NCBI RefSeq assembly: GCF_037042905.1
Contig: NC_087247.1
Span: 56,815,920-56,879,919, forward strand
Direction of reading: 5' to 3'
DNA length: 64,000 nucleotides
Source: Lytechinus pictus
Lineage: Eukaryota; Echinodermata; Echinoidea; Temnopleuroida; Toxopneustidae
Position numbers and translations under genes: made by a program. Under the pieces are notes generated by a model. It had not been told where the DNA came from. It saw nothing but the letters and a program-made list of their open reading frames with translations, and did not search any database. Positions 43,464 through 55,894 of this stretch are shown here, piece after piece. How positions within the stretch are numbered: the first letter of the stretch is position 1; every line of letters begins with the position of its first letter.

Positions 43464-44418
43464 TTAAGGACGTTCCACAGTTAAAGTGAAATCCATGTCA
43501 TTTTCACCAAACTTTGCACATAGATACTTTAGAACCTTAATATTCGAAATATGCAAAAATTAACATAGGTCCATGTGCTTGATTTTTTGCTACAGAACTT
43601 CAAAGTTCACCCAAATTGATGTTCTTAAGAATTGCGCATTCAAAAAAATTTGGCATTTTTTGACCGCCCAAGATTACTACAATGAGTTTAAACCTGTATT
43701 ACTCAGTCAAAATACATGAAAAAGTCATCAAATTTCGCAAGAGAGTTAATAATTGTATCGTTAGAATGGAGAATATATTTATAGTGCTATTTGTTTGCAA
43801 TTTTAAGTTTAACAGCACTGTCAGTTCTTAAAAATGGCGTAAAAGATAACAAAATCCCAATCTAAAAAATGTGAAATTTCAGTAACAAACTACAAAAGTA
43901 CAATAAATGCTGCACTTTATTAAAAATCCATGTCATTTTCACCAAAATTTGTAGAGTTGTAGAGGAAGGTACACCTAAGAGGAACAAACATTAAAAAATA
44001 GGGGTTCATGTGCTTGTTTTTAAACTATCAGTATTTTTATTAGAGCAAATGTGCTTTTTAAAACACAAAAAATGCGCCGAATGCTTTGAATCTATGTGAA
44101 GAAAAAATCAAAACCACTCTACCATTTATTCAAACTCGGGGTAATATTCGTGATTCTTGGCAGCACTGCAGAGTAAAGTATTTTGAAATTGTAGAGAATC
44201 TTTTTTTTGAATGGTCCATGGAATAATTCAATTTTTTAGCTTCATGAAATAACGCATCGGATCTGCAGTTAAAGTGTAGAAGATGAGAAAAATCAGCACA
44301 TACCCGCAGCTAATTAATCACCTGTTCATCCATTGTGACGTCAGCGCGCAGAGTGTAAACTATGCGCAGATCATAATGCGCACAAACATAACTGTGGAAC
44401 GCTGTGGAACGTCCTTAA
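43464..44418. mobile_element. ~955-bp TTAA-type element with GGACGTTCCACAG ends
   Basis: The left end TTAAGGACGTTCCACAGTTA is inverted at the right, ACTGTGGAACGCTGTGGAAC then GTCCTTAA. The right end has the GTGGAACG word twice. Two related internal blocks, AATCCATGTCATTTTCACCA, begin at about 43490 and 43926. TTAA occurs at both extremities. It is non-coding. Confidence 0.8.
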
Positions 44419-44423
44419 TCTGT

Positions 44424-44690
44424 ACAGTTTGTTTGTTTGCCGTTTGAATAACAAATACAAAGTATATAATAATACATACAAAATACATAAAACATGAAAT
44501 GATAAAGGTAAAGGTTAAAATACAGTAATAAATGGTAAGGATAAAAAGTAAAACATACGGCTGGAAGTTCATATTCAGCTGCAATATTGTATTGCTGCTG
44601 GTCTTCGATCCTTGGAGCCAGTTTACTTTCAAAAAGGCTATAATATAATTATGATTACCATAATTTATATAGGAAGTCAAAAATAAAAGT
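44424..44690 (-). repeat. Possible non-LTR retrotransposon 3' tail
   Basis: On the minus strand the sequence ends with TATTCAAACGGCAAACAAAC, an (AAAC)n-like tail after AT-rich 3' UTR-like text. There is no RT-coding remnant. This is weak evidence. Confidence 0.25.
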
Positions 44691-44878
44691 AGAAATCATT
44701 AAAAACAAAGAAAAATCCTACAACCTACACCTAATCCCCCCCCCCCCCGGTACAAATCGGTGATTTAATTTCAATTAGCACAGATTTATTTCAAAAATAC
44801 ACTATTAAAAGAATTGAAAGTGGTGGCATTGTGCAGCTAAAAAGGGATTATGTTAATTTCAGAGGCAGGCTCGGTAAT

Positions 44879-45291
44879 AAAGCCCGTCTCACACTAAGCG
44901 ATTCGTTGCGATCCGAATTTCAAATTAATTGTGATAACATTAATTTTGATATGGATATTCCAACTTATATTACGGATCAGAGTTCAGAATAGTGGTAGGA
45001 CTACTGAAATCGAAATTCAGTCCAGTTAGAGCCTCCCTGAATGAATAAAAACAAATCAAATTCCAAATCGTAATGACGTATAATCATCGGCTGCGACTTG
45101 AAACCGATTTGGACTTTAATCCGACCATATGGCTTGCCACAAAGTAGAAACATGAATTTACTTTTCCTAACAATATGCCAAACTTTAAATGAAATAATTC
45201 TACTTCTTCGAACTTTCATAATAAATGCAAAATGCGATTACTTGAAAAATCGCGTTGCACCGGATCGCATAGTGTGAGACGCCGGGCTTAT
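44879..45291. mobile_element. ~413-bp MITE with GCCCG...TCTCACACTA ends
   Basis: The left end AAGCCCGTCTCACACTAAGC and the inverse of the right end, TAAGCCCGGCGTCTCACACT, differ by a small indel. ATTCGTTGCGATCC / CGGTGCAACGCGATT blocks follow. It is non-coding. Confidence 0.75.
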
Positions 45292-48200
45292 AATCAATTT
45301 GACATTTTCCGAACCTAGAAATGTTCTTTCCGATGAAGTTTTTTTTTCTTGATTCGTGTTTCTATGGGGTCCTAGAACAAATTCAGTTTGGTTGCCCAAA
45401 GTTGCCGCCGTTTGGGCAATTTTGCTAATTTGCATAAATCCAAAATGGCCGCCACATGCCATCTTAAAAAACTAACTTTTGAACCCCTTGCCCTAAAATG
45501 ATGAGGAAGAACTCCTTCTATGGGTTTAGGTGTGTGTAGAATCCATTTCTATTATTATTTTGGCAATATAAGGTCATCTTCAGGTCAAATCCAATATGGC
45601 CGCCAGATGCCATTTTGATCGAAAAACTGAATTTGAACCCCTTGCCCCAGAATGATGAGCAATACCTTTGTTTAGGGGTTTTGGTGTGTGTAGAATCTCT
45701 TTCTGCTTATCTATTTTGCAATATAAGGTCATCTTCAGGTCAAATCCAAGATGGCCGCCAGATGACGCCATCTTGAATATTAACTTTTGAACCCTTTGCC
45801 CCAGAATCATAAATAATAACTTTATTCGTGAGTCATTTGGTATGTTGATTCAATTTTTGATGTAATTTTGCAATTATAAAGGATAATCTTCAGATCAAAT
45901 CCAAGATTGCCGCCAAATGCCATCTTGAAAAGTTACTTACCGAGTATTATAGTGTAAGAGCTTATGTAAGGGGATTTCAGTAAGAATACTCATTTCTTTT
46001 TATTCCTTCTCAAATTTTAGTTCAAGGGGAAGCCAGATCTGAGATGTTGTCAGACGTTCTAAATTAACTTCTCATCTTAGAATGAATCCTCGTTAGGTTT
46101 GGGCTATATGATCAATTTCGCGTGTACTTTTATTTCTTTTAATGTCCATCCATACTTTTGTACTGAGGAGGCTTTAAAGTCTTTTTTTAATTTGAAAGTA
46201 TTTTCTCCATATTTTTCCTAAATCAAAGTGTCCAATGATAGGTAGGCATCAGTTCGTCTAGGGTCGCTGGGGTTTACATTTTCGAGAATGTCTGTAGAGC
46301 TCCGCTCTATAGAGTGGCAGTCTCTATAGCAAATTTGTACAGATGAAGGAGGATGGCGCTGAGACAGGTTCAAATAGTGATGCTGCCCTAGCCTTCCTCC
46401 TTAGTCTTTGGCCTGCCAATGTAGCATTATGATTATTTTCTGACGTCTTGACCCCTGTACTTAGTAGCTCTCCATAGATGACGACTATCATCTACATCTT
46501 CAAAAGTGTTAGTGTTTATGCCGGCCAAGTTTTATGTCACGTTTGCAGGTGTGTTTATAACGGAGGTGTGATCTATCTGGGGACCAATCACATAGCTCAC
46601 CTTACCGGGCACCTTACATTGGTGAATCTCTTCTAGGATTTGCCAAAGTTTCATGCGGCGAACATGCCCCCAACCACTTGAGGCACCTTTCACTAAGAAG
46701 CGAGAATAAGCTGGTGATGCCAGCATGCACGTACGCTGAAGGGCCTTATATTTTTCACTCTGTCCTGCCATTTCATGTGCAGGATACGTCCGATGCAGCT
46801 GACATGGAAGGTGTTTAGCCGCTTTTCTTGATCAGCGTACGTTTTCGAGGACTTATTTCCGTTCAGGAGCTTGGCCATGGCTGTGACCGATATTCCCATC
46901 CTGGTGCTTGTCTCCTTGTCCAGTGAAAGAGAACTAGAGACAGATAGTCAATCCAAGGTAGGTGAGGAGTCCACCACAACCAGACAAGACTAGTGCGTGC
47001 TGTTGATAGAGATATCTGGAGGACAGTCAATGTCTTGAGTCTATCAGGATTTCTGTCTTACAGGCTGATGGGTGATCCAAACTCCTTACATGCACAGGAC
47101 AGGTGGCTGTATTACTAGGTCTTGTAGGCCTACTCCTGCTTCTTTATGAAAGGTTGAAGAGTTTCTCATCTGCTCTGGTACGGATATACATGTAGATGCC
47201 TTCTGTGCATCCGTGAAATGCATACTGAGGAAGCATGAAGAAGATTCCAAATGAGTGTCAGGGCAAGGCGCAGCATAATTGCTTCACACCACTGCTCACA
47301 GGAACTGAGGGAAGCTACCAGATGTTTCAGTATTGTAGCAAACGGTGCTCATGGAATGATGTGACCATGGATCAGTCTTGGGGGCCTATCTTCTACAGGA
47401 GGCTAAAAAGTGCACTCGTGCTGACCAAGTCAAAGGCTTTTGTCAGGACGAGAAGTCCAATGATTATCATAAAGGAAGCTAGGTAATAAGTTAACAAATT
47501 TTCTGAAAAATACGGAAAAATCACTTCTTTATTAAAAAATAATACTTTGAAGTCCTTTCAATAGAAAAATATGGCTGGACATAAAAAAATGACGAGAATT
47601 CCAGAAATTGGTCATAGCCCAAACCTTGAATGGTTTCATTCTAAGGTGAGCGATTAATGCCGAAATATATTATCAACCATCTGACCATCTGAGACCTGAC
47701 TTGACCACTAAAAATGGAGAAATTAAAAGAAATGAATAATTCTTACTGAAATACCCTTACATGAGCTCCCACACATAATAGTAACCCTCTTTAGGACAGC
47801 GTGTACTTTTTGGGGAGAGTACTTCTTCAAGGTTCAAAGTTCAATAGTCTCGGGAAGTAGTTTTTTTTTAATATGGCGTTTAGCGGCCATCTTTTTTTAA
47901 AATCTGAATGATCCTATATTTATTACCAGAAATAGAATCAACATATCAAATAACTCACGAAAAGAGGTATTATTCATGATTCGTGGACAAAGGGTTCAGA
48001 AGTTATTTTTTCAAAATGGCGTCATCTGGCGGCCATCTTGGATTTGACCTGAAGGTGACATTATATTGCAAAATAGACAGCAGAAAGAGATTCTACACAC
48101 CCCAAAACCCTTAAACAAAGGTATTATTCGTCATTCTGGGGCAAGGGGATCAAATGTAAATTTTTCAAGATGGCATCTGGCGGCCATCTTGGATTTGACC

Positions 48201-48502
48201 TGAAGATGACCTTATATTGCAAAAATGATAAAAGAAATCGATTCTACACCCCCCTAAGCCCCTAAAAAGAGTCTTTACTTATCACTTTGGGGCAAGGGGT
48301 TCAAAAGTTAAGTCTTTAAGATGGCATCTGACGGCCATTTTGGATTTATGCAAATTAGCAAAATTGCCCAAACGGCAACTTTGGGCAACCAAGCTGAATT
48401 TGTTCTAGGACCCCATTAGAACACGATTCAAGAAAAAAACTTCATCGGAAAGAACATTTCTAGGTTGGTGTATTGAGCCTATGGGACTGTCAAATTGACT
48501 AT
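45292..48502. mobile_element. 3.2-kb inverted-repeat element with ~0.85-kb arms of ~155-bp monomers
   Basis: The left arm (about 45292-46125) and right arm (about 47608-48502) are inverted. Each has about four monomers with AAATCCAAGATGGCCGCCAG and TTTGAACCCCTTGCCCCAGA. In the left arm the CAGGTCAAAT word recurs at 45581, 45736 and 45891 (155 bp). Innermost matching blocks are TTAGAATGAA and GGTTTGGGCTAT. The 1.5-kb spacer holds a decayed reverse transcriptase. The arms could be a terminal repeat of one element or two copies inserted face to face. Confidence 0.75.
46530..47480 (-). pseudogene. Decayed non-LTR reverse transcriptase in the spacer of the inverted-repeat element
   Basis: Minus-strand text includes LTKAFDLVSTSALF (RT motif A region, about 47430), then PVSSGVKQLCCALP (motif B-like), then TYADQEKRLNTFHVSCIGRI and LHMKWQDRVKN (about 46780-46850), then SGWGHVRRM (about 46650). 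That is the usual order in a CR1/RTE-like reverse transcriptase ending with the GHVRRM segment. Frameshifts and stops break it throughout. The clade is not settled. Confidence 0.75.
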
Positions 48503-48504
48503 TA

Positions 48505-49437
48505 AGAGAAAGATTGGTTTTAGGTCTGGGCAACATATAGTTTGTTTTCATTTCTGTGAGGGAAAGGAGTTGCTTTTGAATGAAACATAATATTCAGTTG
48601 TCATGTTATAATTGATCTTATACATTAATAATATCAAGTGAGTAAACTGTAATTTTTTTAAAGTGTCCCAACCCAGAATAGAATGAGTTTGAGAGGTATT
48701 GAAGTGTGTGAATAGGGGTCAATTTTCACTTTTCACAATTTTCTTCCAATCTATTTTGATTTTTTTGAAGTTGGTCAGGCAGAGATTTGTTTGCAGACCG
48801 ATAGATAATGTCACCATAATCAAATGAGGTGCAATCATTAATTTTAGTTATATATTAACTTTAATTCTGACAAATTTACAAAAATGCTTTAGCTATGCAA
48901 TATAACCAATCATTCTCCCCAGTTTTTGACATAAATAATTTATGTGATAGTCCCACTTCATGTTTTCATCCACAAAGACATACTTACAGATTTTCACTTG
49001 AGTCAATATTTGACAATCAATTTTCAATTGTAAATGTTGTGACCTTTTAAGCATTTTAGGCGTTCCAATGAACATGCTCACAATTTTATTATAGTTTATT
49101 TTCAAATTATTCCTGTTCATCTAGTCAGATAGACTTTCCATCTTCTTATTAAGGACGAGTTCAATAACTCTAATATCTTTTTGTGAGAAATATATGACTG
49201 TGTCGTCAGCATAAACTTGTGTACGGTGCACTCTTGAAATACAGAAATTTTATCATCAGTAAATAAACTGAACAGTAAGGGTCCAAGGGGAGATCCCTGG
49301 GGTACTCCCTTAGAAGTGACCATTTCTTCTGATAAAAATGTATGTATTCTTCTATTAGTCAAATAACTTTAACCAATGCAATTCATCACCAGATATACGT
49401 TTAAGTTTGGATAGGAGAATTGCATTATCAACCAGTA
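48505..49437 (-). pseudogene. Decayed Jockey/CR1-like reverse transcriptase
   Basis: Minus strand from right to left: DNAILLSKLKRISGDELHWL, then NRRIHTF, then KGVPQGSPLGPLLFSLFTDD (motif B and start of C), then NYNKIVSMFIGTPKM, CKYVFVDENMKWDYHINYLC and, further on, SFDYGDIIYRSANKSLPDQL. The catalytic YADD region is disrupted to HKFMLTTQ. Several stops are present. No 5' half or tail was found. Confidence 0.8.
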
Positions 49438-49480
49438 TCGGCCGCACATAAACGCTGTTAGCGTATAACATTGCGCTAAC

Positions 49481-49830
49481 AAAGGGCCCTGTTGCAACCG
49501 GGAATGTCGCCGCGATGGCTAATGTCAAAGTAATGCATTAAGTGGCCCTGTTGCATAAAAATTTATGTCATAATGACATAAATTTTGATCATGACATAAA
49601 ATCATGCATAGCTTATGCCGTTGACATAAATTTCGTTGCATAAAAATATTTATGTATTGTTTTAGCTTATGACGTGAATTAATCATCATTACATAAACTG
49701 AATAGTCATGAACGAGCCTGTTGACATAAACTTTGCATAAGTCGTCATTTTTCAGCCACAGCAAGTTCTTGCGAAAAAGGGTCATCGGCTTCCCATTTTG
49801 ACGGGATAGAGGCATATTTTGGTATGTATC
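49481..49830 (+). repeat. Left end of a large repeat: GGCCCTGTTGCA plus ATTTATGTC motifs
   Basis: GTGGCCCTGTTGCATAAAAA at about 49542 is followed by a run of TTTATGTC / GACATAAA words (at least eight up to 49735). A second GGGCCCTGTTGCAACCGG lies just outside, at 49484. The sequence is inverted at 57000-57230. Confidence 0.65.
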
Positions 49831-50037
49831 TAATTTTCACTGTTATATATCATAGATAATAGATATATCTCACGTTCTGACTAAAAATTAAAGTTTCTAA
49901 GTATTAAGAGATATTTTAAATGAATTATCATCGCCGTCAATTTTATGCAATGATTGCTTGTAAACTCTCCGGCTGCTTTTAGCCGTACAACGCCGGCAGT
50001 GCTAGCCGGAGGTTCCGGCGTCTGACGCAGACAAAAA

Positions 50038-50222
50038 ATGCATGGAATCAACACCGTCAGAAAACAGTTTTAAATAATCTTCACGACATTGGACATTGTT
50101 TTTAAGGTTCTTGTGTCGGATGGACATGAATAATGCGTGGAATGAACACCGACAGAAAACAGTTTTGATTCATCTTCACGACATATTGGAGTTTTGGACA
50201 TTGATTTTTAAGGTTTTTTTTT
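50038..50222 (+). repeat. Pair of ~90-bp direct repeats
   Basis: GCATGGAATCAACACCGTCA and GCGTGGAATGAACACCGACA (about 95 bases apart) are each followed by GAAAACAGTTTT, ATCTTCACGACAT and TTTTTAAGGTT. Imperfect. Confidence 0.6.
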
Positions 50223-50259
50223 AGAGCACCCCCGCCCTTTCTGGAAAATTCTAATTATC

Positions 50260-51560
50260 TAAATCTAGTCAGTAGTCTTTCTAGAGTCTTAATTTTAACC
50301 TTAACAAGTTAGATCTAGTCTAGGCCTAGCATTAGATTCGACTAGACTAGACCCTCTAGTTAGGGCCTAGAGTCTATCCAGCTCTGTCACTCACTGACCG
50401 TCGCGTCAGAGCCAGGCCCTAGTCTAGACTTTCTAGCCCTCAGTCAGTTAGTGTTAGTGTTAGTAACTAAGAGTAAGACAAACTAAGTAAGAATAAGTTA
50501 GGGCCTAGCCCAGACCTATTATAAGTTATAACAGAGCCTATGTTAGGAGATTTAAAAAAAAATTAGGCTAGAGAGTAGAGCCTAGTAGGTATGGCCTACC
50601 TCAAGCGAGGGTTCGTATAGGCTCCACTATAGATAGTATACTTCACTACCGCTACCGTCCGCTCCACTAGTATCAGATAGGTGGAGCGGAGGGTAGCGGT
50701 AGTGAAGTGTATTCGAGCCTATATACGAGCCCTCGCCTGAGGTAGGCAGGGCCAGGCCCTAGCTATATTAGCTATATTAGCTTGGCCCCTTTTAAGTTCT
50801 AGTCTAGATCTTCAGTAGTCAGTAGATCTATTCTGATCTAGTTTTCTATCTAGGGTCTAAGTTAGACTTAGACTAGTCACTAGACCTCCCAGGTCTAGAT
50901 CTAGATCGAAGAAATTTAAATTTGTCTTGGTGAGCTGAGCTGGCCCTACCAATTGTACCATTGTATTACTACTTTACTAGATCTACATGTAGGCCTACCC
51001 CGGTTTGGGCCTTGGTTCTAGCCAGGGAATGAGGTGGTGCAGACCTGGACCGGGTCTGGCCTGGGTTCCTTCCATTCATGCTTTTATTATAGATCAAAAT
51101 CGAGACCTAATTCGGTACCCAATCTAGTTTAGCAATACAAGAGATCTGAAATAGATCTAGCTCATACAGAACGAGCGATCACCAATCGCTTGTAATTTAT
51201 TTGTATATTCTAGGGCCCAAAATTGAAACTGTCTTTACATCAATAGTAAGCTAATCATTTGTAGGGCCTATCTATCATAGATTATCTAACATTATAGATC
51301 TACGAGAACTACAAATGTTACTGTAGATCCATTCTATGTCTAATCTTTAGCCTGGCTTCTTAACTCTGATATCAAAATTCAAATAGTCTAGTACTGTAGG
51401 TTCTAACTTAGACCTTTGGGAGGCGGGGCCTCCACTGCGTACGCTAAGGTGGTGGAGCCCCCTGGGTTTTTGATAGAGCTATGGAATAGGGTAGTCTAGC
51501 TCTAATATTGTTTTCTAATGCCAGGGGTAGAGGCCTAGATCTAGTCAAGATTCATCAGTT
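50260..51560. repeat. CTAG-rich stretch
   Basis: Unusually dense in TCTAG, CTAGTCTAG, AGATCTAG and AGGGCCTAG words (for example TAGATCTAGTCTAGGCCTAG at about 50311). No monomer period was seen, so it is compositional rather than a clean tandem array. It contains a palindromic element (50594-50747). No gene was recognised. Confidence 0.6.
50594..50747. mobile_element. ~154-bp foldback with GCCTACCTCA ends
   Basis: GCCTACCTCAAGCGAGGG on the left is inverted at the right, CCCTCGCCTGAGGTAGGC. ACTTCACTACCGCTACC pairs with GGTAGCGGTAGTGAAGT nearer the centre. It is related to the small palindrome at 27376. Confidence 0.8.
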
Positions 51561-53652
51561 GGTAGATGTGCACTGCAATAACATGTAGAGTATAAGACCC
51601 TATGAGCGAGTTGGGGGGGGGTCCTCTCCGTTAAGAAAAAAAAAGAAAAAAAAAGTGATTGGTGTGTAATAAAGGTGATAAAAAAAAAAACCCTCTGTTC
51701 AAGACTGGAGACTACTGAACAGGAAGGGAAAGAAGGGGGGGGGGGAGAATTACACACTGAACTAATTAAGTTAAACACTAAACTGAAAAGACATGTAATT
51801 TCACAAAAAAACTTGTCTGGTGAGACTGATGACTACATTGTATGTTGATATCTAATATAGATATTAATGTACATCTTCGATTGATATTTTGGACTTCCAA
51901 TTTTTAACAAAAGCAATAAGTTAAACATGCAGTCAACAACAAAAAATAGATCTACATGTATGTATCCTCTGTGTTGTCTGATTTGAATATATTCTCTGCG
52001 AGCTGGCTGCTGGCCTGTAGACAAGCTACCTGTTTGATAAGTTTAATACACTTCTGAAGTTCTGAGGATAAAGTGCACATTTTAGTTCTTTGATTTGTTT
52101 AACAGGTTAAAAACCTTATCAAATGCCTTTTCTATTAATTTTAAACCAATGCACAAGTAATATGCTTGGAGAAAAGTCCTTTCCATTACCGGTAACTACA
52201 AGATTTGGTTTCTGATCTGTGGATAAAATAACCATGATAATTGAAATTCTCTTGGTGACTGTTATCAAGAATTTTTTGTACTATATTCTATTTCTTTTAC
52301 CTATTTACTCTAAAGAGGATTTTTTAGATAAATCATTAAAGGGGTGCTTTTTTTTTGAAAAAAAACATTGGCAATTTGAATTTTTTTAAATCCCTAATTT
52401 TTGTATAAATAATAAAATTATAAGGCCTACAATTTTCTTACCTATCAAAACCTATCTTCATTAGAAGTATTCATATATTGCGTGTGTAAATCAATTTTCT
52501 AACATATTTTTCTAACAGAAAAAAGGAATTTGAAGCCTAAATGAAACACTTGTACTCTCCTTGCAATATTGCACCCTAAGTGATAAAAGGTGCAAAAATT
52601 GACCATGTCATTATTGTTTGCACCCAGAAATGTTTGTTTGCACAATAAACGGGGCAACATTTTACCTTTTAAGGTGCATAATAGTATTACTTAAACATTA
52701 AAAATGTTCAAATCTATTAACCTTAATTACATGGTTCAAATCTGCTACACCCATAAAGGTGCACAAATGAGCATAATTGCTCTTATTGGCACTCCTTATT
52801 GTACCAACCCCTAAGGTTCAAATTTGAACCTTCTTAGTGTTTTCATCAAACCATTTCAAGGTTGAATGACTCCTTATTTGCCTTTGATTTGTATTCTCAA
52901 TGCACTCATGGATATAATTCATTTTTACACAGTTCTGAAAATAGCCAGTGAAACTCTCCCAACACCCCTGTCAAATTATATTTGACAAAATCTGTAATGA
53001 TTAAAATATTTTTTAAAGAAGGGACTTCAGTTGTTTATACAAAATGTAAATATGAATTCATCTCATCTGTTACTCTTAAAAATTTGGTATTCACTTTCCT
53101 AACAGTTGAACCACACAAACGATGAGAAGAGGTAGAAATAAAGAGGGGGATTGCAACTGGAAGGAGATGGAAGTCCACACACTCTGCCACTGTGTGCCAT
53201 TGAACAAGAAATCTCTTTTAGTATGAAGGTGAGTTTTTATATAAAGTTGTGTTTATTAAATATTCTACTTGTAAATACAAGTATACTGTACGGTAATATT
53301 TATTCTAATTTATTTTATTGTTCTTAAGAGCGGTTGTAAATGCGATGTACTGTTATATATTATTAATTTACAAATATGAATCTCTTTTACAATTCATCCA
53401 CATCTTGTAATAATTTCATCTTAAATTTACTCACAAAAATGGATGGTATCAATCTCATGATTTTTTTTAGAAAGTCAAGTTTCAATTGACAACTGAGCCC
53501 TCTTAATATTTCAATTAATGACAATATAATTATGGAATGCATTCTCAAAAATATGTAAGAGCAAAAACAATGTAACACGTCAAAATTAAAACAAAATGTA
53601 GGAAGACTATTGGATCCATACTATTGTAACAATTATTATCCACTTAACTTTT
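51561..53652. other. Unassigned AT-rich stretch with short low-complexity runs
   Basis: Purine and G runs at about 51615-51650 and 51735-51747. A perfect 20-bp palindrome, AAGGTTCAAATTTGAACCTT, is at 52813-52832, within a stretch (52560-52870) rich in GTGCA(A/C) and GCACC words that may be a decayed element. No gene was recognised. Confidence 0.45.
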
Positions 53653-53770
53653 GCAAGAGATTCAGATTCAGTTGATTTATATTTTTTATTAGAATCTCAA
53701 CAAAGAGACTAACAATGTGAGCTTACAAGCATAAACACAATATAAGTGCATTTAAGAATAAAATAGTGGT
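53653..53770 (-). repeat. Possible CR1-like retrotransposon 3' tail
   Basis: The minus strand reads 3' UTR-like text with TTCTAATAAAAAATATAAAT, then ends in an imperfect GAATCT repeat. This resembles the short tandem tails of CR1/Jockey elements. No coding part is present. Confidence 0.35.
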
Positions 53771-54356
53771 AGGAGTAGAAGGGAGAGGTGGCAAGTTGAT
53801 AAATAAACATGACCTTGACCTCAATTTTGTGTTGTATTTTTTTCGCCACATATGAACATTTTCTCCAATGACTTGATTGAAATGAAATATATTCTTACAA
53901 CCATGTAAGGGTATAAAAAATAATATTCGGAGACTATTAACCCATTTTTTATTTTACTTTATATATATTTTTTATTTAAGCCTGGGATTGCAATCTCAAA
54001 AGGCTCTTTCATAATCTTGAAGATATACATCATGCATGTACATGTATGTGAACACTCTACTATTATCAAGTTGAGTTGCTAAAGTTGTTTTCACTGAATC
54101 TTCTTATTTCAGATTGTTCAAGAGACAAGACTAATGAAGACGTGACGTCATGGACCTGGTTGCACATGGCAAGTGAACTATCTGACTGTACCCTGAAGTA
54201 TTCTCTTTAAGATTTGAAAATTAACAAAAGTACTAATTTTCATTTTTTCAGAGATAATAATCATTATATTGACATTGTGGATATCTTTTTATGATTGTTA
54301 TCATAAAATTATTATGTTAATGATGATAGGTCATAATAATACAAATGAATAATAAG

Positions 54357-54456
54357 TAGAAAAGAAGACAACCAAAAAGGAGGAGGAAAAGAAGAAGATG
54401 AAGAAGAAAAAGAAGAGGAGGAGTGGAAGAGGAGAAAAGGAGAAGAAGAATAAATA
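54357..54456 (+). repeat. AAG/GAA-rich purine tract
   Basis: About 100 bases with purines on one strand, mostly AAGAAG and GAGGAG. It ends with the polyadenylation-like AATAAA at about 54449. Confidence 0.85.
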
Positions 54457-54899
54457 ACATCACTGTGAGTTCCTCTTCATGATATTACATAAATTTTTGT
54501 CTCTTTTAAATGGAAATATTTATTAAGCATAAAAATAGGATTTAGTTATTCTTGTTTTTTAAGATGTATTATTATGTATCATGTTTGTAGTTGTACACTT
54601 GATTGAGGTACATGTATTGTATTCATTTAGGATATAACTATGTTTTATTTGAATCCATGTACCTCTTTAAATCATATTTATACAGTCATGATTAAAGGAC
54701 ATGGGAAAGGTAACAAGATTGCATTGTTTTACAAATTTTACTGTGTATTTATTTTAAAAGTAATAAATTTACATAAAATGTCATTCTTTTTGTTTCATCT
54801 CTTTGTTCGTTTTTTTATTGAATCGGGATGGGGTGGGGTGTGGTTAAAATATGATTTGCCCCTCAGAACACACTTGTTTCCCTACTAGAAATAGTAATT

Positions 54900-55890
54900 A
54901 ATATTTGTAGAAAATTGTATGATTGTTTTTTTATGAACTCTGAATATTGTCCCATAAATTGTCAAATTAGGAAAATAATTGATTGAGATGAAGATTTGAA
55001 GTAGCAAGGGCGAGAAATTAAAAGGAAATTTCATATAAAAGTGAGAAAGATCCAGAGATGCAAAGATTATACTGTATAAGGAATAATGAGAGAGAAAGGG
55101 GGGGGGGGCGAGGTGAATTAGAATGGGAAAAGGGAAAGAAAAAGAACTATGAATGTGAAGGAGTCATTAACAGAGATAGATATATTGAGAATTGGAGAGA
55201 TAAGTTCCGAGAATGATAGTGGGCCAATCTCAGAGGGAGGATGATAATGAAAGGGGAAAAGAGGATAAAGCATTTTTTTTTTGGGGGGGGGATTACATTT
55301 GATGAGAGAGAGATAGAAAGAAAATGGCCAGGTGCTCAAAGATGAAAAAATATAAATGATGGGTGACAGAGGTATGGATCAAGGGATATAGGTGGCATGA
55401 ACGTGTCCCAATTTAGGCACAAAGCTGTGATGAGTAGTGGTCCCTCATGTTCACTCCTCTTGGAATTTGGACAATAAGTGGGCATTTTTTTAAAGTCCCC
55501 CCCCCCCCCCTAACTCGCTCTATCTCCAATTGCCAGTTTTGGGCAAGAAAACCCCCCCTTTTTTTTTTATCTTGGCAAAAAACCCAAACCATCTGATTAG
55601 ACCTTTGGTCGGAAATGAGGAACATTTTTATTTAGGCCTATTTATTTATTTTTTCTGTCCAATATTTTCTTGACGAAATTGCTCCATTGTGCTTCCAAAT
55701 TCGTTACCCTCGCCTAAACTGCACTGGCAAGAGGGTTCCATGACACGCTTATAAAATAGACAATTGAAATTATAAAGAAATACAAAATAATGAATAAATT
55801 ATTACAGGGATATATGCATGGTTGTCAATCGGTGTTCATGGTTTGGAATTGACTGACAAATATTGTTCTCCGTGAAGGAGTTTTCTTTTA
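54900..55890. other. Purine-rich and unassigned sequence
   Basis: 55000-55390 is strongly purine-biased (G-runs at 55098-55108 and 55281-55290). A C-run is at 55497-55510 and a T-run at 55558-55568. No gene or element boundary was seen. Confidence 0.5.
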
Positions 55891-55894
55891 GTTT

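Noticed and set aside
53106-53228. Candidate exon between CTAACAG and GAAG|GTGAGT, with another possible acceptor at 54112
   Set aside because: Its longest frame is about 36 codons without any recognisable motif, and flanking exons cannot be established.
54357-54456. Lys/Glu-rich coding exon from the AAG tract
   Set aside because: Purine tracts read as Lys/Glu in any frame; there is no splice support and a stop follows immediately.
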